A DNA stretch of 21,755 nt from CAYVTD01 sp964577665 (lineage in GTDB: Bacteria > Bacteroidota > Ignavibacteria > Kapaibacteriales > UBA2268), in NCBI GenBank assembly GCA_964577665.1, contig CAZOBD010000064.1, forward strand, positions 1 through 21,755, written 5' to 3'. Shown piece after piece: positions 6,231 through 13,709 of this stretch (its first letter is position 1; each line of letters opens with the position of its first letter). The position numbers were made by a program, and so were the translations under genes. The notes beneath the pieces were generated by a model, which saw only the letters and a program-made list of their open reading frames with translations, made no database searches and was not told the DNA's origin.

Positions 6231-7622
6231 ATGAAAAAAACAAAAGACACCATCAAATGCCCCCAGTGCGGATATGAAATCGAAATGACCGAAGTGCTTT
6301 CCAAAAGCATTGAGGAAAAAGTAAGGCTCGAATACAGCCGTAAACATAAAGAAGAAATCGAAAAAGAAAAAACCGCTTTGCAGGAGCAGGAAAATAAGAA
6401 ATTCATTGCCCTGAAAAACAAACTTACGAAAGAACTGGAAGAAAAAGAAAAACAGCTTTCCGAGGCAAACAGCTTGACGGAAGAATTAGTTAAACGGGAA
6501 AAACAGCTTGAAGAAAAAGAAAAAAACATTAACCTGCAGATTCAAAAACAGCTTGAAGAAGAGCGAAAAAAAATTACCGAAAGAGAGAAAGAAAAAAATG
6601 CTCTTGAAGTAAAAGACCTGCTGAACCGCCTGAAAGAAGCTCAAGAAAAGCAAAAGAAATCGGAAGAAGCCGAGCTTGAGTTCCGCCGTAAAAACCGAGA
6701 ACTCGACGAAAAGCAAAAAGCCCTTGAACTGGAAGTGGAGCGAAAGCTCGATGAAAAACTAAAGCTTGAACGCAAAAAATACGAACTGGAAACTAAAAAC
6801 GAAATAATGAAACAGCTCACCAAAAAAGAAGAGGAAGCCTCTTTGAAACTGCGTGAAAAAGATGAGCAGATGAACCGCCTTAAAAAGCAGTTCGACGATT
6901 TCAAGCGGAGAGCAGAGCAAGGCTCGATGGAACTTCAGGGCGAGGCTCAGGAGCTGATGCTCGAAGAGCTTTTCAGAAGCAGGTATCCCGCCGACAGCAT
7001 AGAAGAAGTAAAAAAAGGAGCGCGGGGCGCCGACGTCATTCAAAAAATATTTAACAAGCACGGCCAATACTGCGGCACAATAGTCTGGGAATCGAAACGA
7101 ACAAAAGACTGGCAAAACACATGGTTAGAAAAGGCAAAAAATGACAAAACCGAGAAAGCCGGCGATTTAATCGTCATTGTTTCACAGGCTTTGCCTCAGG
7201 AGATTAAAAATTTTGACAGGATTGACGGTGTGTGGGTAACTTCCTTTACTTATGCGGCGGAACTCTCCCACGTACTGCGGGAAAGCCTGATTAATCTTTA
7301 CGAATACAAGATGACCCAGCAGAACAAGGGACAGAAAATTGAACTCCTTTATGAATTTTTAACCAGTACGGAATTTAAAAATTACATCGAGAATATCATT
7401 GACGCCTTTAAGGAACTGAAATCTGACCTTGATACGGAAAAAAACTCTATGAACAGGATCTGGAAAAAGCGTGAGAAACATCTTGATATGGTAATCACAA
7501 ACACGACGAACATGTATGGCGCTTTAGATTCATTTATGGGCAAGGCTCTGCCGCAGATTGAAGCGCTGGAGCTTCCACCGGCGGAAGAAAGCGAAGAAAA
7601 GCAGCTATTTGAAAAAAATTAA
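6231..7622 (+). CDS. DUF2130-type protein: zinc knuckle, long coiled coil, PD-(D/E)XK-like core
   Basis: A 463-residue cytoplasmic protein. It opens with a single CPQCG knuckle (C10, C13), followed by about 190 residues of heptad-like Glu/Lys/Leu-rich coiled coil (about 30-225). A compact conserved domain (about 235-360) then contains LMLEELFRSRYP, GARGADVIQKI, GTIVWESKRTKDW and AGDLIVIVSQALP; a helical tail follows. The domain matches my memory of DUF2130 (uncharacterised). Within it, D268 and E287-S-K289 sit on successive predicted strands after a Glu-bearing helix, the pattern of the PD-(D/E)XK nuclease fold. Function is unproven, and only one cysteine pair is present, so zinc binding would need dimerisation or other ligands. 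The coiled coil explains the long open frames on the opposite strand. Confidence 0.85.
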   Translation: MKKTKDTIKCPQCGYEIEMTEVLSKSIEEKVRLEYSRKHKEEIEKEKTALQEQENKKFIALKNKLTKELEEKEKQLSEANSLTEELVKREKQLEEKEKNINLQIQKQLEEERKKITEREKEKNALEVKDLLNRLKEAQEKQKKSEEAELEFRRKNRELDEKQKALELEVERKLDEKLKLERKKYELETKNEIMKQLTKKEEEASLKLREKDEQMNRLKKQFDDFKRRAEQGSMELQGEAQELMLEELFRSRYPADSIEEVKKGARGADVIQKIFNKHGQYCGTIVWESKRTKDWQNTWLEKAKNDKTEKAGDLIVIVSQALPQEIKNFDRIDGVWVTSFTYAAELSHVLRESLINLYEYKMTQQNKGQKIELLYEFLTSTEFKNYIENIIDAFKELKSDLDTEKNSMNRIWKKREKHLDMVITNTTNMYGALDSFMGKALPQIEALELPPAEESEEKQLFEKN

Positions 7623-7643
7623 TGAAAAAAGTAAAATTAAATG

Positions 7644-7687
7644 CCTGTTTATCCTTTTTTTAATAATAAGAAACTGCAATAAACAGG
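7644..7687. promoter_or_regulatory. Inverted repeat over the ribosome-binding site of the toxin-antitoxin-like pair
   Basis: CCTGTTTAT (7644-7652) and ATAAACAGG (7679-7687) are perfect 9-bp arms separated by 26 nt. The right arm contains most of the AGGA that serves the ATG at 7698. The element could be an operator for autoregulation, an RNA stem hiding the ribosome-binding site, or a weak terminator for the preceding gene (a T-run lies in the loop, not after the stem). Confidence 0.5.
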
Positions 7688-7697
7688 AATAAATATT

Positions 7698-7955
7698 ATG
7701 CCTGAAAACAAGACAAAGAAAACCAAACTGCCGGAAGAAATGCGCCCCCTTTTCTGGGATGTCGATTTTGACAAGCTGTATTGGGACGATTATAAGGAGT
7801 TTATTGCATCGAGGATTCTAACATTTGGTAATAACTTTTCATTGCGCTTTCTCGCAGATAATGTTTCTAAAGATTTTATGCTTAATTTGATTGACACTCA
7901 CAGAGAAATTGATGATCTAACAAGGAATTACTGGAAAGTAATGTATAGTGAATAA
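7698..7955 (+). CDS. Small DUF6922-like protein, putative antitoxin
   Basis: An 85-residue protein of the type often found directly upstream of AbiEii-like nucleotidyltransferases. The pattern LFWDVDFDKLYWDDYKEFI, then a RILTFG turn, then a C-terminal aromatic-ended helix (LTRNYWKVM) fits the small domain I know as DUF6922. There is no signal peptide or membrane segment. An AGGA lies 9 nt before the start, within an inverted repeat. Its last 8 bases overlap the GTG start of the nucleotidyltransferase gene, so the two are translationally coupled. The antitoxin role is inferred from the arrangement; it does not resemble the winged-helix AbiEi antitoxin. Confidence 0.7.
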   Translation: MPENKTKKTKLPEEMRPLFWDVDFDKLYWDDYKEFIASRILTFGNNFSLRFLADNVSKDFMLNLIDTHREIDDLTRNYWKVMYSE

Positions 7956-8595
7956 AAAACTCCATACAGAAGTACTTCCCGAAACTCAAAAAAAAGTATT
8001 TGATATTCTCGTCAATATTGACTGGATAAACAGCTTTTATTTAGCCGGCGGTACAGGACTTGCCCTTCAGATTGGACATCGTGAATCTTATGATTTTGAA
8101 ATTTTTACTGAAGAAAAGTTTGATTCTTCTTTTGTATTAAACGAGATAAAAAAAATTGGAAGAGTGGGATTGATAAGCAGAACCGACAATATCCTCCACT
8201 GCATGTTAGATGATATGGAAATCTCATTTTTTAAAGTGCCTTATTCCTTGATACAGGAGCCTGTTGTGTATCATAAACTGAAAATAGCATCAACTCTGGA
8301 TATTTTTTTGATGAAGATGCAGGCTATATCCGGAAGAGGTTCAAAAAAGGATTTTATTGATTTATACTTTTTGCTTAAGCTGTATGAACTTGATTCTGTC
8401 TCTGTTTTTTACAATAAAAAATACGGCATATATCTTCAGAGCGATTACCATCTTCATAAAGCATTGGTTTATTTTAATGATGCTGAAGGCTATCCTATGC
8501 CGAAAATGTTTATCGAAACTGAATGGAATGAAATAAAAAAAAGTATTGTTCAAAAAGTAAGAGATTTTTCCAAAAGAATGAAATTTCTTACATAA
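7948..8595 (+). CDS. AbiEii/AbiGii-type nucleotidyltransferase, putative toxin
   Basis: A 215-residue member of the AbiEii/AbiGii toxin family of DNA polymerase beta-like nucleotidyltransferases; characterised relatives modify RNA, for example tRNA acceptor ends. It starts at GTG, overlapping the upstream stop codon. The active-site segment FYLAGGTGLALQIGHRES (30-47) is followed by YDFEIF, so the usual D-x-D pair is D49-x-E51. The family's later signature is also present: LKIASTLDIFLMKMQAISGRG and KKDFIDLYFLLK. Length is a little below many family members but no domain is missing. With the gene before it, it forms a toxin-antitoxin-like cassette, possibly used in phage defence. Whether the Asp-to-Glu change preserves activity is not known. 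Confidence 0.85.
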   Translation: MNKKLHTEVLPETQKKVFDILVNIDWINSFYLAGGTGLALQIGHRESYDFEIFTEEKFDSSFVLNEIKKIGRVGLISRTDNILHCMLDDMEISFFKVPYSLIQEPVVYHKLKIASTLDIFLMKMQAISGRGSKKDFIDLYFLLKLYELDSVSVFYNKKYGIYLQSDYHLHKALVYFNDAEGYPMPKMFIETEWNEIKKSIVQKVRDFSKRMKFLT

Positions 8596-8684
8596 TTTAA
8601 TAAAGAAAAATACACATTCATTAAACTAATCACTTCCTCACATATTCTTTACCGTATCTTCACATTAACTTAACAGTTATTTCT

Positions 8685-8692
8685 TATCTTTG
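8685..8692 (+). promoter_or_regulatory. Candidate -7 element (TATCTTTG) for the secreted nuclease gene
   Basis: A perfect TAnnTTTG octamer lies 32 bp before the ATG of the nuclease gene. No clear TTTG is found about 20 bp further upstream, so the promoter rests on the -7 box and its position alone. The rest of the 129-bp gap after the toxin gene is AT-rich without other signals. Confidence 0.4.
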
Positions 8693-8724
8693 CAAGCTGT
8701 ATTGAAAACTATGGCTGAATAATT

Positions 8725-10395
8725 ATGAAATTAAAGAACTTGTTACCGGTACTCCTTTTTATTGGAATAATGCCTTTGAGAATACTTGCCGGAGAGTATT
8801 TCGATCAGGATACTCTTGATTTTGGTGAAGTAACAGCCGGAAGTACTTCTACCATGAAAATCGGTTTAACAAATCCTGAGCAGAATGTTCCTATGGAAAT
8901 AATTGAAGATATTGGAGTTTGGAAATACGATGGAGTAGAAATAGTATTACCTCAAGATAAAAATATTCCTCCCGGCAGTTCAAAGCAAATCGAAATAAAG
9001 TTTACCCCGAAGCAAAATATGGCATACAAAACTAAAGTCTTTATTACATGCCGGCAGGGGAAATCGTTCTTTACAGTTCCCCTTGTTGTTAGTGCCAGCG
9101 CTAAACTTACAAATAAAAGTTATTCATTTACTTATGATTTAGAAAGAAGCGGCCTTCTCGAAAGCCTTTTTGATTTTATGAAAGGGCAGACTGTGCTTTC
9201 TTACAGCGATGCCCGCGAGGCAATGTACGCAAATGTTGACAATATTGACGGGGTAGTGGAATGTATTTACACAGCTTCGAAATTTGAAACTCAGCATCGT
9301 CCCGTTGATGACAGCTACTTCAATACAGAACATGTCTGGCCCCAGAGCAAAGGCGCCGGCAATGCCCCCGAAAAAACAGATATTCATCACATTTATCCCA
9401 CTTTAACAATAGCGAACAGCAAAAGAGCCAGTTATCCTTTCGATTTTATAAAAGGAAGTCCCACATGGCAGCAGGGCGGTTCTAAGTTAGGCTCAGACGG
9501 AGAAGGACATACCGTTTTTGAAGTGAGGGATGAAAAAAAGGGGGATATTGCCCGCAGCATGTTATATTTTGCAGCACGATACGGCAATGAAAGCAATGTA
9601 GAAATCGAATACATCTTTCCTCAGGAAGACCTATTAAAAGAATGGTCAAGGCTCGACCCTCCCGATGATTATGAAAAGCAGAGAAATGACCGGATTGAGC
9701 AGGCTCAAAACAACAGAAATCCATTTATTGACGTTCCCGCGCTTATGGAAAGAATATCGTTCCAGCCGCAGGTAGAACAGGGAAACCTGATTGTTATAAA
9801 CGATTCTTTGGTTTTTGACCTGACAAATACGAATGAATCTGATGAAGCGTCTGTATATGTGTACAATTCAGGTAATACTATAATAAATATTTTCGGAGTG
9901 AGTATCAATCCTCAGAACAACGAATACTTTTCAGCTGAATTGATAGATAAATCCGCTGCACCTGGAGAATATGCAGAAATAAGAATAACTGCACATCCGG
10001 GCGATTATATTCAGACCATAGCTTCAATGAACATAATCACTGACGGCATCAATCAGCCGGCAGGACTGATGTTGAAGGCATATAATTCTCCGGTATCAGT
10101 CCGTGAAAAGCCTTTTTTATCGAAGGTAAGCCTTCACCAAAATATTCCAAATCCGGTAGAAAGTCTTTCGGAAATAAAGTTTACAGTACCCAAAAAAATG
10201 CAGAAAAACTGTAATCTCAAGTTTTTTAACCTGCTTGGAGAAGAAATCGCAGACTTAACCCGCGCCGTGATGTGGAACGGAAACGAAGGAAGCTGCATTG
10301 TAAATGTAGGGGACCTTAAACCGGCAGGAAATGTTTTCTATTACCGGCTTAATGTTGAAGGATACTCAATTACAAATATGATGATTGTAGATTAA
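8725..10395 (+). CDS. Secreted Endonuclease I-family nuclease with Ig-like domains and T9SS tail
   Basis: A 556-residue exported nuclease. A signal peptide (about 1-22) is followed by an Ig-like domain of the ASH/choice-of-anchor type (about 24-127; LDFGEVTAGS and the IEIKFTP segment). The Endonuclease I domain follows (about 130-345), with the His-metal finger motifs TEHVWPQSKG (H203) and DIHHIYPTLTIANSKR (H221, H222, N231). A second Ig-like domain (about 350-455) opens with GNLIVINDSLVFD. The last 90 residues begin LHQNIPNPVES and end with a short beta segment, a T9SS type A sorting domain. EndA-type enzymes cut DNA and RNA non-specifically outside the cytoplasm. A role in using extracellular DNA, biofilm turnover or killing competitors' DNA is inference. 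Its stop is 2 bp from the stop of the convergent gene. Confidence 0.9.
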   Translation: MKLKNLLPVLLFIGIMPLRILAGEYFDQDTLDFGEVTAGSTSTMKIGLTNPEQNVPMEIIEDIGVWKYDGVEIVLPQDKNIPPGSSKQIEIKFTPKQNMAYKTKVFITCRQGKSFFTVPLVVSASAKLTNKSYSFTYDLERSGLLESLFDFMKGQTVLSYSDAREAMYANVDNIDGVVECIYTASKFETQHRPVDDSYFNTEHVWPQSKGAGNAPEKTDIHHIYPTLTIANSKRASYPFDFIKGSPTWQQGGSKLGSDGEGHTVFEVRDEKKGDIARSMLYFAARYGNESNVEIEYIFPQEDLLKEWSRLDPPDDYEKQRNDRIEQAQNNRNPFIDVPALMERISFQPQVEQGNLIVINDSLVFDLTNTNESDEASVYVYNSGNTIINIFGVSINPQNNEYFSAELIDKSAAPGEYAEIRITAHPGDYIQTIASMNIITDGINQPAGLMLKAYNSPVSVREKPFLSKVSLHQNIPNPVESLSEIKFTVPKKMQKNCNLKFFNLLGEEIADLTRAVMWNGNEGSCIVNVGDLKPAGNVFYYRLNVEGYSITNMMIVD

Positions 10396-10397
10396 GA

Positions 10398-13300
10398 TTA
10401 CCAGTCCATGCCCAGAGAAATAAGCCAATAAGGTTTTGACCAAGTTGTATATTCGTTTCTCCATGCCACATCAAATTTGAGAGGCAGACCAAGTAAAAAT
10501 GTTCTGATACCGACACCAGTACTCATAAGCAGGTCGTTAACTCTCGGATTTCCGTTCTGATCTTTTACAGCCGCGACAAAGGTATCATCCCAAGCGCCAC
10601 CCATGTCAAAAAACAGAGAGCCCTGCATGAAAATTGGAAGCGGACCCGTCATAACGGCAACTATTATGGGGAAACGCATTTCAATATTTGTAATGAAGTA
10701 GTTATGCCCGCTTATCTGATTAATGGGCCAGCCGCGCAGAGGCATTTCAACCTGCATGAATGCGAAATCGACAGGATCGTCAAAAGGAAGGTAGCCGTTC
10801 TTGAAAGAAGCATTTATCCAGCTTTCCTGTCCGCCTAAGAAAAAGCTCGTAGGATCAGGTCCGAAACTTGAGCCTCCTGCTCCGCGGACTGCAAAAGTAA
10901 GCCAGTTGTCAATAATAGGGAAATAATGCCTGTAATCCAGTTCGGCAGTCATAAATCCTCTGCCGTCTTTGCTGAATTTCGGCACGCCCATGAATTTCAG
11001 AAAATACCTGTTTCCGCGCTCGGGACTGTAAAACTGATTGAAAAGCACGTTGTCATGCACGTACCTTGCCTCGGGCACAAAAAGCATCTGCGACTGGTCA
11101 GGTTCATCGGCATTTTCGGTGTTTTCTTTTGAAGTGTTCATCCAGTTTAATCCCCATTCTATCCTGTTGAAAAAGTCAAACGGGTAGCTGGCAAACATAG
11201 AAGCTCCCCAATAACGGAAGCGGTAAAGTGAATTAGTATTTGGTATCAAAGGATCTTGACGGATTACAAATCCCGCCCTGTGGTATGCTGTAATTGCATA
11301 ATCTATCTGCTCGGGCAGATAACGGTATGACAGCATGAAATTACTGTTCCGCAGGTCTATCAGAAGATTGGCAAGGAAATATATCTGATGGTCGCCGAGC
11401 ACATCGCTGAAAAGCATTTGAGCTACCCCCTGAAAACCCCAATAAGTGCTGTATCCGGGGTTGCCGAGTATTAGGTCAGGAGTGAATTTTATTTTGTAAT
11501 CTTTAACGATAAAAGAAGTATCCTGGGTAACTCCTGCCTGTGCCGCACTTACCCTGCGTATATCTCTTTCCTGTGCATCGGGATTGGGCTGCACAACTTC
11601 CTGCCTCGAAAATTCAATTTCAAATTCGCCGTAATCAGGCATTTCCTTTCCATCCTGGGATTCAGAAATTTCCTCTTCGGCAATTTTGGATATTGATTCC
11701 GATGTCCTGCGGATTTCTTCTATTTCCTGTCTGTACTTTGTCTTAGGAAGCGTATCCTTATCCAGCCTCTTGTCAAATGGAAACATCATAAGAAAAATAT
11801 CATAAGCGCCGTTTATCTGGGTAGTAAGCAGTAGTTTTTTACTGTCTCGTGATAAGGATATCTGGCTTACGCCTGTAAGTGAGTTGGTAAGCGGTTCGGA
11901 TTCAAGTGTTTTAGTATCCAATACATAAACGTTATATATACCGTTTTTATCTGATGTGTAAAGAATATTATCGTTTTCATTGCTTACCGCGATGGAGGTT
12001 TTTGAGTATTCGGGAGTATCGGTTAGTCTTTCAATAGTTCCCGACTCTATGTTTATTGAATATAAATCTGTTTTTTCGTAATCATAATCCCATATCTTGA
12101 AATTATCAGGAGTAAAGCTGCCGCGTAAATTATCTCCCCTGTCCGAAATAAAATAAATTGTTTCTGAATCGGATGACCAGGTAGGAATTTCATCTGTAAA
12201 AACATCATTAGTAACATTAGTAATTTTGTCTGACTGAAAGTCGTAAATAAAAATATCGCTGCCTTCGTCTCGCGAACCGGTAAAAGCAAGTTTCTTTCCG
12301 TCGGGAGACCAGACTACCGAAGTAATTGCTTTTAATCCGAAAGTCATTTTATCGTAATCGCCGTCCTCGGCATCTACAATGTAAACGGCATCTACTCCGC
12401 CTGATTTGGCGGATATTGCCAGCTTTGTGCCCTGAGGGTTCCATGAAATACCGGGCGTTAAAATGTTGAGATCTTCAAAATCTTTCATACGTGAGCTAGA
12501 GACTATTTCTTCGGGTTCAGCATCTTTTTTTTCTAAGTCAAGAATATAAACTCCGAAAATACCGCTCGGCGCCGATATATATGCCATTTTTTTGCCGTCG
12601 GGAGATATTGTAGGAGAGGAGTTGTAAAAGGTACGGTTTTCTTGTGCATCCGTTATCCTGTCGGCATATTCCTCGGGGTTTGTGAATCTTTCTATATCAG
12701 GCCAGTAATACTTTTTAAAATCACGTTCAAACTTATCTGAAAAATCATCAAAACTCATATTGAAAGCACTTTTAAAAGCGGCATCAACATTGCCTAAAAT
12801 ACGAAGACGGTTTATAAGATCGCCGACTTTTTCTTTTCCGTAATTTTCAGCGACATACCAGTAAAATGCCTGACCGCCGCGATAAGCATAATAGCCGTTT
12901 AGATTCTTCAGTCCTTTGAGGTTTTCGCTGAGCGAAACATCCCGCATGAACATGTCTGTCAGAGTATTGTAGCCGCCGTTGCTTTCAAATTCACACAAGC
13001 CTTCGTTCATCCACAGAGGAAACTGAATGTTCAAAGAGCCTGTTCCAATGGCTGTTTGCACAGTACCACCGTAAAACATATTGTTTAAAACGGCGTGAAC
13101 AAGCTCGTGGTGGATTACATGACGAAACTGCGAAAAATTCCCTTGGAAAGGTACTACAACTCTGTTTTTGTAAAGCTCAGTAACTCCGCCGACACCTTCC
13201 GGCATAAACTGAGCAATAACATTAGTTTGTTGAAACTCATTATGGGTCTGGTACACAATCAAGGATACTCTTTTGGGAAGTTTGTAATTCAAAGTCTGCT

Positions 13301-13508
13301 CTATCGAAGTAAGCGCTTTTTCTGCTTCGATGGCTGTAAACTCGGCAAGGTACTGTCCACCTTCGTAAAAGTATATGTCGAAATTCCGCGATTCTATGAA
13401 TTTCCATTTGAAATCCTGGTATTGGACTTTGTTTTTGCCGAACTGAGCGTTCGATATATTCGTTATAAGAAAGAGGCTGAGCAATCCAAAGAAAGTAAAC
13501 TTCTTCAT
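10398..13508 (-). CDS. Metallopeptidase-like / TolB propeller / outer-membrane barrel fusion protein
   Basis: A 1036-residue envelope protein with a signal peptide (about 1-21). Residues about 35-240 form a peptidase MA-like gluzincin domain: HELVH with H134, E135 and H138, then a second Glu in WMNEGLCEFES (E169). From about 295 to 590 there are TolB/PD40 propeller blades (SPDGKKMAYIS, NPQGTKLAIS, SPDGKKLAFTG, SSDSETIYFISDRGD). A low-complexity linker (about 600-660) precedes a C-terminal region (about 670-1036) rich in amphipathic strands and ending in Trp, resembling an Omp85/surface-antigen barrel. The start is ATG with only a weak GGA upstream. The protein is probably anchored in the outer membrane with its first two domains periplasmic or surface-exposed. 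Related proteins occur in Bacteroidota; substrate and role are unknown. Confidence 0.8.
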   Translation of the reverse strand: MKKFTFFGLLSLFLITNISNAQFGKNKVQYQDFKWKFIESRNFDIYFYEGGQYLAEFTAIEAEKALTSIEQTLNYKLPKRVSLIVYQTHNEFQQTNVIAQFMPEGVGGVTELYKNRVVVPFQGNFSQFRHVIHHELVHAVLNNMFYGGTVQTAIGTGSLNIQFPLWMNEGLCEFESNGGYNTLTDMFMRDVSLSENLKGLKNLNGYYAYRGGQAFYWYVAENYGKEKVGDLINRLRILGNVDAAFKSAFNMSFDDFSDKFERDFKKYYWPDIERFTNPEEYADRITDAQENRTFYNSSPTISPDGKKMAYISAPSGIFGVYILDLEKKDAEPEEIVSSSRMKDFEDLNILTPGISWNPQGTKLAISAKSGGVDAVYIVDAEDGDYDKMTFGLKAITSVVWSPDGKKLAFTGSRDEGSDIFIYDFQSDKITNVTNDVFTDEIPTWSSDSETIYFISDRGDNLRGSFTPDNFKIWDYDYEKTDLYSINIESGTIERLTDTPEYSKTSIAVSNENDNILYTSDKNGIYNVYVLDTKTLESEPLTNSLTGVSQISLSRDSKKLLLTTQINGAYDIFLMMFPFDKRLDKDTLPKTKYRQEIEEIRRTSESISKIAEEEISESQDGKEMPDYGEFEIEFSRQEVVQPNPDAQERDIRRVSAAQAGVTQDTSFIVKDYKIKFTPDLILGNPGYSTYWGFQGVAQMLFSDVLGDHQIYFLANLLIDLRNSNFMLSYRYLPEQIDYAITAYHRAGFVIRQDPLIPNTNSLYRFRYWGASMFASYPFDFFNRIEWGLNWMNTSKENTENADEPDQSQMLFVPEARYVHDNVLFNQFYSPERGNRYFLKFMGVPKFSKDGRGFMTAELDYRHYFPIIDNWLTFAVRGAGGSSFGPDPTSFFLGGQESWINASFKNGYLPFDDPVDFAFMQVEMPLRGWPINQISGHNYFITNIEMRFPIIVAVMTGPLPIFMQGSLFFDMGGAWDDTFVAAVKDQNGNPRVNDLLMSTGVGIRTFLLGLPLKFDVAWRNEYTTWSKPYWLISLGMDW

Positions 13509-13630
13509 ATTTTATCCGTCAATATCTTTTTTCACAATTTAAAAATTAGACGTAAATTCATATAATTAAGTTTAAAAGTTCAGATATATACAAGATAAAG
13601 TAATATTTAATGTTATTTTTTTATATTTTG

Positions 13631-13662
13631 TTTGTTTTTATGAGAAGAAAGTCATATATTTG
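13631..13662 (+). promoter_or_regulatory. Promoter of the ABC-2 transporter operon
   Basis: TTTG (13631-13634), a 20-bp spacer and TATATTTG (13655-13662) match the Bacteroidota consensus TTTG-N20-TAnnTTTG at every specified base. Transcription would start near 13668, giving a leader of about 40 nt before the first ATPase gene. Confidence 0.7.
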
Positions 13663-13682
13663 AATTAACCGTATGGTTAATT
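13663..13682. promoter_or_regulatory. 20-bp palindromic operator over the transcription start
   Basis: AATTAACCGTATGGTTAATT has perfect 8-bp arms around a GTAT centre. It begins directly after the -7 box, so a protein bound here would block initiation. Length and symmetry fit a dimeric repressor of the TetR/AcrR kind, which commonly governs this class of efflux operon. No such regulator gene is in the window. Confidence 0.65.
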
Positions 13683-13709
13683 TATTTAGTTAAATTTTTT
13701 AGTTAAGTA

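Noticed and set aside
6215..7115. Several minus-strand open frames opposite the DUF2130-type gene
   Set aside because: They are Phe/Ser/Leu-rich mirror images of a Glu/Lys-rich coiled coil and have no independent motifs.
13095..13565. 156-codon plus-strand frame antisense to the start of the envelope protease gene
   Set aside because: The minus-strand gene has a signal peptide and HELVH motif; the antisense frame shows no recognisable protein and spans into the intergenic region by chance.
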